Counted from the stretch's first letter, positions 44,667 to 57,899 are shown. The stretch: DNA of 64,000 nt from Coccinella septempunctata (GCF_907165205.1 NC_058192.1:5642001-5706000); one strand, 5' to 3'. The notes: a model not told the origin generated them from the sequence alone. Numbers and translations are program-made.

Positions 44667-47600
44667 TTAAGTTTGCTACCCGTGTCATCTGTCAATAAAT
44701 CCGTCACCTCATTTTATATGTGAGTTTTCTCCTAACATTCAACAAAGATTCTAGGAGATCTTTCAAGAACTATAGGGCATTTTTCGAACACACTTCAAGT
44801 TCATCCGCCATTTTGCAACCAGCTGCATTCAAACATATGAATCTGAAAAGTTTCATCGTGTAGAAACAAATAAGTAGCTATCTTCTGAATTTTCAAACAC
44901 CTTATGGAAGTTTAGTAGGGCTGTAGTCGATCCTGAGGTTCCGCTAAGTTTTGGATCGAAAATTCTCGAAACCCTTCACCCCCAGACTCCACTCCCCAAT
45001 GCTGTGACCACCCCCAACGATTCAGAGGTTTGTTTCAGTGTTCAATGTTCAGTGCTGCTTCGGTTCTTAACCTGAGCTGACGTCATAGCGATTCTTAGCC
45101 GGTGATAGTTCGAATCCTTAGTGCTCGTATGGAAACCAGAAATTTATAAGAGATCTGTTGATGAAACGTGAAATTGTGAAATAATTTAACAGAAAACTTT
45201 AATCTGGAAATATCAGGTGAGTGTGTTATTATTTTAATTGATGTCAGGGTTGTGAAGCTCATTTTACTAACTGAAAAACGTGAAGTATCAGCTCATTTTC
45301 TTCCCATTTCTGAAAGAAAATTACATTCAAAAAAGGTGAATGATCTCAATTTATATTACCTAGGTATATTACAAAATAAACTTGACAATTGATGATGTAC
45401 ATTCAATTCTAACCGCCAGTGTAAAGAAAACCCATTAGAAGAGACAGAATTGGAAGATCAAGAGAAGGAATTAGCGAAGGAGTCTGCTAACGTACCCAAC
45501 CGACATTGTCGAATTAACCTTTGATAGAATTACTGAGGCATGAAAATGCTCGAGATTTACCCCCTGGATACTGACTGGAGCAGTATAGAACAGATATTAT
45601 CTGTAGCGAAATTTATTATCTCTTAATTTGATGTTGAAAAAGCTATGATGTGCTCTAACAAAGTTGTCTGAAGCAGACATGAATACTTATCGTTTCACAT
45701 CATTCAATTCGAACTGAATCATCAGTCTAATGAAGGAAAAAAATTGAACATAAACATATTTCGACTGTTTCGAAAAAAGGATCAAAAAGCTAGGCAAAGG
45801 TGGATTGAAATAGAAGAAACGAAGATAAAAATAATCATGAATCTTTAATATATTATATTTCATAAATGATTTGAATTGGGATACGTGGTAATTACCACAT
45901 ATTTATTTCAATCCATATCTCTGGAATCCATTAGTCTAATTCTTTGACGAAACCTTTATACCTAACCTCAGTATAAATAAACAGTTTTTTGTTCTTCAAA
46001 CTTAAGTCAAAAGTAAAATACGACTAATTTTGTCCCGACGCATTCACCATTTTGCAACTGAACAAAATGTAGACTACATTCGAATCTCATATTATTTAAT
46101 TCCCAACAATGAAAACTTCAATATTTTTTATTAAAAGAGTTCACAGGACTTCAATGATGATTTGAATATGAACAACTAGGGTTTTTTCAATTTTCCCCTG
46201 CAGTTTGAGATTGACCTATTCAATGCTGAATTCTAAACAATATATTATGTAATATATTCCCATTTCTTCTGATATATGCCCTTCAAATTTCATAGAAAAG
46301 ACAGTTATATGCCCCACAAAGAATTTATTCTTTCCATACTTTACATGAAGCTACAGAACTTTTCATTATTTTTATGAGATGGGCTTTTGAGGGTTGAAAC
46401 ACCCTTAATCTGAATTAATGAGATAAATGCATAAATATATTGCTCAGATTGTCTGAAACTGAATTTGATTTCAATTAAAAGAGAACTGAAGCCGATATAA
46501 GAATTAGTCTTTCTCCATGTTTCTTCGACGTTAGTTGGGAAGGGAGGGCAGAATGATACTCGACTTTAATTGAATTCTTGCATAAGAAGATTTTGCTCCA
46601 ATATTTTTTTTTGTGTCATGGAAAACAAAATGGAGAACTATTTCGTTTCGAGGATGCATGGCCGCCGTTAGATTTGAAGGCAATTTACTTACAAAACGAG
46701 ACGTATGGTTCGATCGAGTTTCCTCGGATTTCCACTACAGAACCCTCGTCCAAATATTCGTCTATTTGTATGCAACGAAAAAGAACTTAATGCGCTTGAA
46801 GAGTGGAGAACCTCGTTTTATGCAAGAATCCCCTATACTTTAAGATGCGATCCAATTGGTATTTTTTCAAACGTAACAACTACTCAATTGGTAGGTTGTC
46901 AATCGATACAATTCTACTCAGAATTCTGAACTCTTGTGAATATCAGCTAAACTAATCAAGAATAAACTGATGAATATTTCGAAATCTTATAGTTATGCTA
47001 GTTTGGATAAGACTTAATTTGTTTTTATCTTGAAGTGTATCATCGCAATAATAGTCTTATTCTATCTTTTACTCGTTGGTTTGGAATTCAAGTTTTGGTT
47101 AACTCACTAATATCATTTTCATTTAAAACCTCTAGAAATATCTCAATATCAAGTACAAAAGTATGCTCAGAGTATATCATGTCCTTGTTATTTCAAATGA
47201 CGAATATCAATTGATATCATCAAACAAGAGATTCATATTTCCACTTTCTTATCTTAATATCTTCATTCCTTTATTTCATTATTGAAAATTGAGTCTCCAC
47301 CCATACGATTATCCTCATGCATCTGCTTATATAGAACCCACTTCACGCCAAGAATATGATCACCCTAAATTATTCCTCTGATGGCTGATCCCAACGCAAA
47401 ACGTTCAGCAAACAGTAATAATTCCACATTATAACATGTCAGCAGCTAGGGCAGCTAGGCCATTGTCACAAATTACTGCGAATATATTGAACAACCTTTC
47501 GATAGCTCCAAATAATAGCAGAAAATTCATTCGAATTTGCATGCAGATACGTGGTGCTAACAATCACCAGCAAATTCGAATTTAAAATTCCTACAATGCT

Positions 47601-50600
47601 TGTGGGTCATAAATGTACAATCAACGTTTGTCAACGGGTTCAGAAGGAATTATCATTATCGCTTAATATCCGCTTTCAGTTGAGTGGAAATGATTATTCA
47701 ATTCGATGAATATGTAGGTTGGCTTTTGGTTTATTATTACCAATAATGAACCTCAATAACCACCACCAAAAGAGAGAACCACGAAAAAAATACATTCTCT
47801 ATAAATGATTTTAATCTCGCAGTTATCTTTGAAAAACGCTGTGCTGATTTATACCGATTTATTTAGCACGCAAACCTGAACGTGTATGGTCAGCATCTGG
47901 GTATAAAAAGGTGAATTATTCTTCAAAATACGACGGCAGGGAAAGGGCCGTTCACTGAAAGCATCTAAAGTCTGAGAGCATCCAGAAAGAAATCGCTTAA
48001 GAATAAGACAGCAAACGCTGAAAGGACATAACAATAAATATTATGAAAAGATAGAAGCTTAAATGGAAGAGAAAATCGAAATATTGGTCACGCTTGTCAA
48101 CGCTTTTGTATTTAATGAAGTGTGCTCAGTATTTCATATTTGCGGTTCTTTTGGGAGGGCGATATTAGATTCATGGAATGAGTTTTTCCTCAATTTGACG
48201 ATTATGGGTAAGTCTCAGGATTTTCGTGCCTACTGTGAATGAAGCGGCTTTTTTCTTCTAGACAGAAATTTATCTGAAGTTATTATAATTTTTTTCGGAC
48301 TCTTTTCAAAAGTTCATATTTGAAATGAATGAACAAATGTGAAAGAGTTGGAAATATCCACACCTCTGGTCTTATTTATGTGTCTTCGAATCACTTCAAA
48401 AAGTCTGACTTCTGACTTTGAGTAACGAAGTGTTTTATTAGTTCACCCTGTATTTGGAAAAGGTAGAAGATAGCTTTTCCCCCAGTTATACAGCCGCGAA
48501 AATTCCTTTTTCATCCGGAATCGTTTTCCCCTCATCCCATTGCTCAGCACAAAAACAATATTGTTTATTGCACCGATAGGATCTGATCCCTCGGGATGGA
48601 TCAGCATTAGACGAGCTATGTGTAACATATACGTGGCCCATATCTGCACGATTCGAATCCTGGAACAGGTAGGTGGGTGGAACGGGAGATGAGATACATC
48701 AGAATGCTTGGAGTGAAACATCGATATATCACACTTCCGGTATATTTCAATTTCCCGTTTTTCAGCCATCAATTTCACCGTACAATAGGAGTTGAATTAT
48801 GGATTTGAATGGCTCGAAATATCACGTACTCAGGGGAAGGAAAAGGGTTATGGGATATAATGAAAGTGAAGGAAAATTATCTTTTTTATCTATAATCTCT
48901 GAGAACCAAGTCGATTTTTTTTGCGAGAAGTATATCGTGATTTGAATAGTTGATTTGAAAGTAGACCAACGTGAGTAAAGGTCATCATCCTTGTAGAGTA
49001 GGAGAATCTTTGGGAGACATTTACTGGCCTTGGATAGGAGGGTAAATTTCCGGCTATACTTAGTACTATTATTGCATAATTCGTAGAGTATACCACCTTG
49101 GTAGACCAATAAATTCGATAACTTCTCAGGTGTTTCAAAAATGAATCGCTTGCAGCTAAATCAGTGGAGGAAACGAAGGTCATTTATGACTTTTATTGAG
49201 TACATTAATTATGATGCAAAACCACCCAAATACCCCTCATGTCAACTGATACTTCGTGACGTTATAACTCGAAATTGTGTTTCGAACATATCCTCTGTCA
49301 ACAACATCTACACAAATATATCTCATGAATAATTCATCGGACGCAAGCATGGATTCTATATTGATACACTTTACAATTGATATACCGTATGAATTATTAA
49401 GCTCTCGACGATTACATTTAATGCACTCTATTCCCAATAGAACGAATGGTTGTGTAGAGCGTTGTTCAAGGGGATGAACCAGCAGTGTTCTGCGTTGGAC
49501 CGCACAAACGATGAAATAATAAATGTTCGTTTACATCGTTCCTGAATTTTCATGAGGATTTGGAAGGTATGCGGTTATCTGCACTTTTGTTTAGTCTCTC
49601 TTCGGAGGGGATGTTATAAAAATATACCGTTGGGCATCTACTGCATTGGAATAAGTGCATAGGATATTAGAGGGACGGTTTGTGGTTGAAGGGAAGATTG
49701 CTTCTCTGAACTACCCCAGAAAGGGTTCAGTTTCAGGTAGATTCGCTGATTCTACCAAACTGAAGATTCTTCTGATCCAATAGAGTAAAATTTTGAGAGC
49801 TTTCCTTCTCTAGGTTGTCTTTCCTTAAGCTTGTTTCTGTTTCCATGGTCCATGGCGAATTTTGTAAACGTAACTCTTCCAATTCAAGTAATGGAATTAG
49901 TATAATCATCCACGGAAAGGTTAGGTGTAATGCAGTTTGTACTTTCCATCGGAATGTTCCATCAAAGGTGCAGACTTGTTAATTTGTTTCCACCTTCACC
50001 TATTGCCAGAGATCAATAATACCTATTCCCTTTTATCTGTATTCAGATGTGGGATGTCGAATCTCATTGGCGTGCTGTCGACAGGTAATGGGATTGAAAT
50101 TGATAACTGCAACTCCGTATAATTCCAGGTTGTTAGGTCAGAGGATCTGAAATTCCCATCATGCTAATTGCATGTTCCCCGTATTCGTGATCCTCGTCAT
50201 GATGACAGAACAACAGGATTCAACAGCTGGCGTTGTTTCTCCCTGGATTCTGCCTGAATTTTCATTTTTGTGCAGCTCAACGGGATAAAAATCTCTTTGG
50301 GTTATACTTTGTGGACTTTGTGCAGCTCTCCAGCATGGGTTTTTTATGTGATTTTATATTGGAAATATAGATAAGTAGGTACAAGTTCTTTAGAAAATTA
50401 CGTACTCATATCGGAGTATTGGTTAAAGTTATGGCTATCTAAATGTTTTATTGACGTTGAGAAAGATTTTCATTAGGGCATGATATACTGGTTCATATAA
50501 TGAAAAATGATAGGCTTTTATCCTATTTTCCTGTGTGGGAATTGAGATTTCAACTGACCACCCTCGAAAGCCAAGCTGTCCGAAAGTATCAATAACATAT

Positions 50601-51075
50601 TGATAATTCTTCAAGGGAAATACCAAACTGAGAAGTGGAAAGAATCCATATCGATGTTCCTTTATAACCTTCTATTCCTCGTATAAGAAATTTTCTGTCG
50701 GCTTTTAAAGGCACACTTCCCTATTGAAAAGATAGCTAGGATGCCATGGTAATATCGATATACGTATTTCGAGTGGAGCTGTTCCCATTCTGAATATAAA
50801 GTAGATATTTCTTGGATTTACGATATTTGAATGATACGTATTGAATCTTATCGATGCCCTTCTGAAGAATGCCAAGGGAGGGGTTGCGGATCTAATTTCT
50901 TTCCGAGCTCTATTCGTTTTAACTTACAATATGAAACATGCCACATCGTTTCCTTTGAGGGCGTTTTTCGATTCAGTAGAAGTGATTTCCTGCTGCTTCA
51001 TTAGGGCAACTTTTCGTTTCGTTTGAAGAAATCGCTCAAAAAAAAAGAAAATACGAAGGAGATACTATAGAAAAA
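44667..51075. other. long intergenic or intronic stretch
   Basis: No gene is supported. The short motif CGCCATTTTGCAAC recurs at about 44627, 44807 and (as CACCATTTTGCAAC) 46046. Three overlapping open frames at 46578-46929 and two at 48822-49183 look like chance low-stop regions. Their translations match no family I know. Confidence 0.45.
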
Positions 51076-51300
51076 GATTTCGAGAAGAATTTGAGGTTCA
51101 GTCCTTTCGGTCGAAATATTCGGTCGAAATATTCAATGCTCAAGGGCAAAGATTATAGAGTTAGGTTAGGTTAGGCTAGGTTAGGTTAGATTTCGAGAAG
51201 AATTTGAGGTTCAGTCCTTTCGGTCCAACACAGTGTGGTCGAAATATTCAATGCTCAAGAGCAAAGATTATAGAGTTAGGTTAGGTTAGGTTAGGTTCTC
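51076..51300 (+). repeat. interstitial TTAGG repeats in a duplicated ~113-bp unit
   Basis: Short tracts of the insect telomere motif TTAGG, about five units each, lie at 51161-51189 (one unit changed to CTAGG) and 51276-51297. Each tract ends a ~113-bp unit beginning GATTTCGAGAAGAATTTGAG (51076 and 51189). The two units differ by short changes (GGTCGAAATATTC repeated in the first, CAACACAGTGTGG in the second). The second tract runs directly into GTTCTCTTTAATCTTTGC. Confidence 0.85.
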
Positions 51301-52441
51301 TTTAATCTTTGCTCAAGAGTGTAATGAAATTCAGAAACTGCCTGGATATCATCTTCTCGTAAAATACAAGGTTTTCTTGTCAAATTCACGTGAGTAAGCC
51401 CTCATAAATGTTGTAACATACATGAAACACTCGAGCAAGGTCAATACTTCTCATCCACAAACTGAAAAGTAAGAAAATATTGAAAAATGTTACGGAGAGG
51501 ATGATCGCATGTTCATTTTTTTGGCACTCTTTAATAAAACGTCCCGTGACGTAGTTACCAGATAGATGGAAATTCGAAATTAAATTTCCCTCAGCGGAGA
51601 ACTTTCCGAATAAAAGGAAACTTCGGGTTCGTTATAGGTGACATGTGGATAGGCGAGCAATTCTTGCTAGATTTTTCCGGTTTGTAGTTACTCGTTTCCA
51701 CTTTGAATTCCTCCTAGGCATACAGTGTGGCGAGAATATAAATATGAACTCAAGACCCATGATCCAAATGGAATGCTGATGCGGAGGGACGATGGGAATG
51801 TGAATTGAAAAATATTTCGGGTTGTTCTTGTTATAAGATGTATGTGTTATTGAGAAAGTTGCTGGTTTGAAGATATGGCAAAATGTTAACCATCAGTCCA
51901 AATGGCGTTCCTGACCAGTTTCACAGACATTCTGAGAATCACACAAAATGAAGATTTTGACGAGAAATAGTTTGTTGACCCTGGTTATATGAATAGAGAG
52001 CTTCTCAAACATTCCATGTTGCAATTGAATTACGTATACTTCATTTACTTTTATTTTAGCAGTCGGTTGGCCATGGAAATTTGACACATTTCACTCTGTA
52101 TAGTACGAAAATGTGGGGTTATGACGCTTGTCAAAACATTTTTGGGTTTTTGATCAACGCTATGTTGCCCGTTCTACGTAGAAGTTTCTGTTATTACGTA
52201 TTTCATCAGAATATCGAATCTCTTCGGAAAATATGTGACGAACATAATTGAAGTTTATACAAACTGATTGAAGGCATACCAAATCCAGTTAATTACATGG
52301 AAAATACAACAGATCAGTAAAACATCATAATATGCACTAGCTTGAGGAGAGTTTATGTTCGTTATCTTCTTTGGCTGAAGTTTGAATACGCTACATCAGT
52401 TGTAGATTTCAAAAATATTAACCCAATGATGAAATGCATAT

Positions 52442-52612
52442 TGTACAATTTCAAGTAATAAAGACTATTTCTTTTATAAGCAGAACGTTTATTCTTCGAA
52501 GCTCTACAATTTTACTGCTCTAGACAAAATCTTGTGTACTCTCCTCTTTTTTTTATTGTATCTATAGCAACTGAACCCTTGATACTACGATCTTGAATTA
52601 GAAAACGGAACA
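52442..52612 (-). repeat. BEL/Pao 3' LTR
   Basis: This is a 171-bp terminal repeat with TG...CA ends, matching 57952-58122 with no difference seen. An AATAAA on the element's strand lies inside the LTR (around 52491-52496), which could serve as a polyadenylation signal. Confidence 0.94.
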
Positions 52613-52626
52613 TTCTCCCACCTTGC
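52613..52626 (-). promoter_or_regulatory. polypurine tract of BEL/Pao element
   Basis: Read on the minus strand, AAGGTGGGAGAA lies directly before the TG of the 3' LTR. This is the expected place and composition for the plus-strand DNA primer. Confidence 0.75.
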
Positions 52627-52691
52627 TATTTTATAAACTTTCATGAAATAGCAACATTCGTTTGAACAATTAAAAACTACAAATGACAAAG

Positions 52692-55600
52692 TTAACCCGA
52701 ACATTTTTTGACTGTTTGACAACCTTTTCGAGTTCTGAATATTCGACTCAAAATGTTATCTGCTCTTTCTGATACCTGAGTTTCATGCTCTTTATCTTTG
52801 ATATTGGATATTTCTGTTTCTTCCTCATACGAGTCTAATTCTAATGGAAAAATTCTTTGAACTGACCGAAGAATTTCTCCTGCACTTGTACGTAAACGTA
52901 CCAATCTTACCGAACCATCCTTACCAGGAAATAATTCCGTAACACAAGCTAATGGCCAATCTCCTCTTTTGGAATTATCATTTCCAACCAATACAACCTC
53001 CCCAACTTTCAACTGTCTCACGGATTGTGTTTTGAAATGATGTTTCAATTGACCAAGATACTCAATTCGAAACCTTTTCCTCAGTTGTTCACCTAACTTT
53101 TGCCTGTATTTTGCACGTCTGGTCAATTTACTACACTCGACAACATCGCAATCGTTAACACCAATTTCCTTTATATCTTGAATGAACATAGCTGGAGTCA
53201 AAGGACATAAATCGTCAACAGAATCAGACAAAAAAGTTATAGGTCTACTATTAATTACTGCTTCACAATCACACAATACTGTAAACATTTCTTCGAAGTT
53301 CAAAGAAGCCTTTCCTAGAGTTCTACGTAATAAATTTTTCAATATACGAATCAACCTTTCCCAAAATCCACCCCACCAAGGAGCAGCTGGAGGATTAAAC
53401 TTCCATATGATCCTCTCCAAAGAACAAAATTTTGTCACAATGGACCAATCCAAACTCTTGAACATATTATAAGCTCCTACAAAATTAGTCCCATTGTCAG
53501 AATAAATAATTTTTGGACGACCCCTTCTAGCAATAAAACGACGAAGAGATTGTATGAATATTTCGGTCGAAAGAGATGTTAACAATTCCAGGTGAATTGC
53601 TCGATATACGGCACAGGTGAAAACAGCAATCCAAGCTTTCCGGCCGTCTCTCAAATGGACAGGTCCAGTTAGATCAATTCCGATCACCTCAAAAACCGAA
53701 ACATCCCTAACACGATCTTCAGGTAGTGCACTAGGTAGTGTTTCCAATCTTTTACTCATAAACCTTTTACATATCACACATTTGGAAATAACCGATCTCA
53801 CCGTTTTACGTCCACCAATAATCCAATATTTTTCTCTCAGCCGACACAACAATCCTTGAACACCTACGTGGCAAGCTCTTTCATGTTCTTCGCGTATCAA
53901 TCTCACTACTAAGGGATGCTTGGGAAGAACAATTGGATACCGAAAGTCAAAACTATCTTCAAGATTTACCAACTTAGTTCTTATTCTCAAAACACCCGAT
54001 TCATCCTTAAAAGGAAACAAACTCTTTATAGCATCATTCAAAGTACTAAATGAATCATGCTGAATCAATCTAAAAATAACCAATTCTGCATCATTTATCT
54101 CTTCAACTGATAAAAATCCACAATGTTTATCGTTAGGGTACCTACAATTATGAAGGAATCTTCTAATCCACCCCAACATGTAGACTGTTTTGTGGAATAC
54201 TGAAAAATATTTATAATACCAGTCATCAGTATTGCTATTAACAACGCAAGAAATGGTAAACTTTTTCTTCTCTCGTGCTACTAACTCCTCGTCATAGCAG
54301 AAACTATCTGTTGGCCAATAACTTGCTGAATACCTCAACCATTCAGGTCCCTCCCACCATGCAGAATCTAACAATTTTTTAGCTGTGCATCCTCTGGAAG
54401 GTAAATCAGCAGGATTCATAGACCCTGGAACAAATCTCCATTGTTCCTTTGAAGAAACTTTCAAAATTTCATCGACTCTGTTACGAACAAATATAGGCGA
54501 CTGTTGGTCTTGTCTAATCCAACCTAATACTGTAGAAGAATCTGTCCAAAAATAATATTCAGCATCATGGAAAACATTCGATTCATATAAATTTCTAACT
54601 AGACGCGATCCAATCGTCGCCGCAATGAGTTCTAAACGCGGTATAGACATCTTTTTCAAAGGAGCAACTTTGGACTTAGCTTGAAGCAACTGAACAACAA
54701 CGCCCGATTCCGTCTGAATTCGCAAGAAGGAAACAGCAGCATAAGAAGATTGAGATGCATCACAAAATATATGAATTTCTAGTTTCAACCATCTGCTATT
54801 CTTGTAAGCTGAAAAGTATCGAGGGATTCTTATTGAAGACAAATATGATATTCCTTCGAACCACTTCAGAAATTCACTCTTGATTGATCCATCCAACTCA
54901 TCATCCCAACCAATTTTCTCTTTCCATGTGAGCTGTAACAACAATTTGGGGTAAACAGTTACGGGACAAGTAAAACCAATAGGGTCAAATACTCTATGTG
55001 CTATCGATAAAATAGTTCTTTTAGTTATTTTCTCAAACTTCAGATTGCCCCAGTTACTGGAATTTATGGCTAATGTATCTTCCTCTCTATCCCATAGTAA
55101 ACCAAGTACATTAGTAATACTGTCGATTCTATCAGATGGGTAAAAAGAACTATTATGCTCCCACCCTCGCAAATCAAATTTAGCTTTACTCATTATATCT
55201 TTAGCTCTCGAAATGAAATTCAAAAGTTCCTCCTCACTATCTACACTGGTTACACAGTTATCAACGTAGAAACTATTCATGAGCTTTTCTATAACATAAC
55301 ATGAAAAGGAACACTTGTCTCTCAAAGAAATCTCCAATTCTTTCTGTAAATGGTATTGAATTACAGCACCTAAAAGAAATGGGCTACTTATTACTCCAAA
55401 CACTACTCGACGATGCCTGAACACACATAAGTTACCATCAGGTTCCTTCCACAAAAATCTTAAATAATCCCGTTCAGACTCACTCAAACCTATCTGAAGG
55501 AATGCCTTTTTAATATCAGCAACAACACCGTATTTTCTAAATCTGAATCGGAATAAAATTGAAGGAATCTGCTCAATTAAATTCATGCCCTTTTCCAAAC

Positions 55601-57899
55601 AACTATTCAAAGAAGGACTGTGTTTCTCATGCGCAGATGCATCAAAAACTGGTCGAACTGGAGTAGTACTATTCATCTTCAATACTGGCCTGTGAGGTAA
55701 ATAATGACCACTAATACCAGTCTCCCCGTGGAAAACTTTTTCAATGATACCTTCAGACAACCAATCTTTGAACACATCTTCATACTTTGAGTAATACCCA
55801 TCTTTCATCAGCTTACTAATTGTAAAATTGAGTCTACGAACAGCCAATTTGTAATTTGATGGAAGCGGTGGATGTCCTTCGATCCAAGGAAGATGAACAA
55901 CATATCTACCATCAGATTCAACTGCTACAGTTTCTTTAAAATGCCTCAATGCTGCTTGCTCCATCTCTTCTCTAGATTTTGATTCAACTGGATCCCTAAT
56001 ACCTAAAATATCCAAATCCCATAAATCCTTGATTTTCAAATCATCTACAAGCATTGAAGTACTATACATAACATTACCAGTTGAAGTTTGATCGAAATTT
56101 GAAACATTATTTTTTCCCATCAGAGTCCAACCCAAAAACGTTTCAATTGCTGTAATTCCTGAAGGTAACTGAATAATTTTACCTGTCAATAATTTACCAG
56201 CAACATCTGCCCCTATTAAAATTTCTACTTCGAGTGCCTCATCGTCCCTTATGATCACATCATTATTCAATAAATTTTCTACTAGAGAACTTTGACACAC
56301 GGAACCGATTCTACCACAAATTCTCTCCTGGTCTAAAGTAAGGAAATTGCAAAAATATTTTCTATCCAAATCGCACAAAAATATTCGATATGAATTGTGA
56401 CTGCTTTCACCTGTATTCAAACCCCCAAATAAACAGTGAATAATTGTTTCCTCACACTGAACTGGTAATCCTAATTCTTTCGCTGTACGTTTCAAGACAT
56501 AAGATCTTTGAGAACCTGTATCAATTAAAACTCTGCCTCGGCGTTCAAACCCCTTACTTCCTCTGAGAATAACTACGAGTGTTTGTAAAAAAACTCTCGT
56601 TGTTCGAGTGAGACTAGTCAATGAATTTTCCTTACAAGCACTAGACTCGTTCGTTGGAAGTTTTGAATTAACGTCTGTCATTGGACACATCACCAAGTAA
56701 TGCCTTTTTCGACATTTTTCACATCTCATGTGAACTTTACATTTCTTGGCAGTATGACCACGTCTGAGACATATGAAACAGTATCCCTTTTTTAAAATGA
56801 GCTGTTTTTTATCAGAAAGAGAAATACCTTGTGAATTCGAACATTCAAAACTCTTATGCTCTGAACGTCCGCAAAAAATACAAGAAACAACTTCGTTATT
56901 TGTGGTCACGAGTTCAGAAGCTGTATATGGAGTTGCTTTGTTGTTTTCTGTCGTCATCATCTTCTTCTGTTCCTTCGCCCTGGCAGATCCTACTCCTGAC
57001 TTCGCCATTGAAACTTTCTCTTCATTCTCAACTTCATTCCTTATAAAATCCATAAGTTTCTTCACTTTGTCTTGAGATTTCGCTGCCGCTGTATCTGCCG
57101 AATACGAACGCTGCCATATCCGCAAGAGCTCCTCAGGAAGACAGGATTCTACCAATGGAAATAACATGGCTGAACATTTATCTGATGTGATTCCCAGTGA
57201 TTCAAGAGCTCTCAACTGACATTCCAACTTGTCATATAACATTGACAGGGACTTTGTGTTTGATGTTAGTAATCCTATCAAATCTCTTATATATAATTCA
57301 ATAAGGAGTTCTTCTCTTCCGAACCGGGACTTCAGAGCCTCAATTGCCTTAGGATAATTCTCGAAGGTGGGTGGAAAACTCTCCACGACAGTTCTTGCTC
57401 TTGACTTAGGTATTGTCGATAGAATTAGGTACTGAAATTTCTCCTCATTGTCCATGGTGGGATCTTCATCTAGTTTCTTAAATAATCCCCAAAAATGCAG
57501 CCAATCTCGAACATCACCACCAAACTTTTTCAACTCTATCTGTGGAAGCTTAAATTTTCTTTGGAGCGTACCAACTTCGCCTTCTGAGGAAGATATTTCG
57601 CGAACCTTTTCTGTGGAAGATGAAAATCTTTCTTTTATAACATTGAATTTCAATGAATATTCTTCCACACTATCACAGTCTGTTTCAATATCGGTGTCAC
57701 TCATATTTTCTTCTATCATGAAGTTAAACACCTCCTTGTCTAAGGTCCTGATCTCTTCATATTTACTCTCCAGAACTTGAAAAGCCGCTTTAACTTCATC
57801 ACTATTAAAATTCCCATTGGAAATCCGGCTTTCAATATTATTGTAGATTTTTGTGAAAATTCTTCGGTGTACTGTTCTTGCTTTCTTTGCCTTATCCAT
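52692..57899 (-). CDS. BEL/Pao gag-pol polyprotein, single frame
   Basis: A 1735-codon frame with domains in BEL/Pao order. Residues ~110-270 are a DUF1759-type Gag region (KFGGDVRDWLHFW). At ~340-410 are Cys/His zinc knuckles (CFICLRRGHTAKKC near 371). A retropepsin-type aspartic protease has its active site at ~458 (LIDTGSQRSY). The reverse transcriptase spans ~730-960, with active-site motif YVDN near 875 where YVDD is usual. RNase H follows at ~1045-1166 (FCDAS, PRLEL, WTDSSTV). The integrase has an HHCC finger (~1340-1385), then Asp in IDLTGP (~1410), Asp in SDNGTNF (~1470) and Glu in WGGFWERL (~1511), and the C-terminal DUF5641 domain at ~1597-1683. No stop or frameshift is seen, and there is no envelope. 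ATG follows the primer-binding site by about 30 bp. Confidence 0.96.
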   Translation of the reverse strand: MDKAKKARTVHRRIFTKIYNNIESRISNGNFNSDEVKAAFQVLESKYEEIRTLDKEVFNFMIEENMSDTDIETDCDSVEEYSLKFNVIKERFSSSTEKVREISSSEGEVGTLQRKFKLPQIELKKFGGDVRDWLHFWGLFKKLDEDPTMDNEEKFQYLILSTIPKSRARTVVESFPPTFENYPKAIEALKSRFGREELLIELYIRDLIGLLTSNTKSLSMLYDKLECQLRALESLGITSDKCSAMLFPLVESCLPEELLRIWQRSYSADTAAAKSQDKVKKLMDFIRNEVENEEKVSMAKSGVGSARAKEQKKMMTTENNKATPYTASELVTTNNEVVSCIFCGRSEHKSFECSNSQGISLSDKKQLILKKGYCFICLRRGHTAKKCKVHMRCEKCRKRHYLVMCPMTDVNSKLPTNESSACKENSLTSLTRTTRVFLQTLVVILRGSKGFERRGRVLIDTGSQRSYVLKRTAKELGLPVQCEETIIHCLFGGLNTGESSHNSYRIFLCDLDRKYFCNFLTLDQERICGRIGSVCQSSLVENLLNNDVIIRDDEALEVEILIGADVAGKLLTGKIIQLPSGITAIETFLGWTLMGKNNVSNFDQTSTGNVMYSTSMLVDDLKIKDLWDLDILGIRDPVESKSREEMEQAALRHFKETVAVESDGRYVVHLPWIEGHPPLPSNYKLAVRRLNFTISKLMKDGYYSKYEDVFKDWLSEGIIEKVFHGETGISGHYLPHRPVLKMNSTTPVRPVFDASAHEKHSPSLNSCLEKGMNLIEQIPSILFRFRFRKYGVVADIKKAFLQIGLSESERDYLRFLWKEPDGNLCVFRHRRVVFGVISSPFLLGAVIQYHLQKELEISLRDKCSFSCYVIEKLMNSFYVDNCVTSVDSEEELLNFISRAKDIMSKAKFDLRGWEHNSSFYPSDRIDSITNVLGLLWDREEDTLAINSSNWGNLKFEKITKRTILSIAHRVFDPIGFTCPVTVYPKLLLQLTWKEKIGWDDELDGSIKSEFLKWFEGISYLSSIRIPRYFSAYKNSRWLKLEIHIFCDASQSSYAAVSFLRIQTESGVVVQLLQAKSKVAPLKKMSIPRLELIAATIGSRLVRNLYESNVFHDAEYYFWTDSSTVLGWIRQDQQSPIFVRNRVDEILKVSSKEQWRFVPGSMNPADLPSRGCTAKKLLDSAWWEGPEWLRYSASYWPTDSFCYDEELVAREKKKFTISCVVNSNTDDWYYKYFSVFHKTVYMLGWIRRFLHNCRYPNDKHCGFLSVEEINDAELVIFRLIQHDSFSTLNDAIKSLFPFKDESGVLRIRTKLVNLEDSFDFRYPIVLPKHPLVVRLIREEHERACHVGVQGLLCRLREKYWIIGGRKTVRSVISKCVICKRFMSKRLETLPSALPEDRVRDVSVFEVIGIDLTGPVHLRDGRKAWIAVFTCAVYRAIHLELLTSLSTEIFIQSLRRFIARRGRPKIIYSDNGTNFVGAYNMFKSLDWSIVTKFCSLERIIWKFNPPAAPWWGGFWERLIRILKNLLRRTLGKASLNFEEMFTVLCDCEAVINSRPITFLSDSVDDLCPLTPAMFIQDIKEIGVNDCDVVECSKLTRRAKYRQKLGEQLRKRFRIEYLGQLKHHFKTQSVRQLKVGEVVLVGNDNSKRGDWPLACVTELFPGKDGSVRLVRLRTSAGEILRSVQRIFPLELDSYEEETEISNIKDKEHETQVSERADNILSRIFRTRKGCQTVKKCSG

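Noticed and set aside
45095..45125. AGTTCGAATCC resembling a tRNA B box
   Set aside because: No A box or cloverleaf stems could be placed around it. The similar GATTCGAATCC near 48652 also lacks one.
46578..46929. Three overlapping plus-strand open frames of 70-76 codons
   Set aside because: All three frames are open together, none has a recognised motif, and no splice context supports one over the others.
56773..57780. Plus-strand frames of 71-110 codons
   Set aside because: They are antisense to the BEL/Pao gag region.
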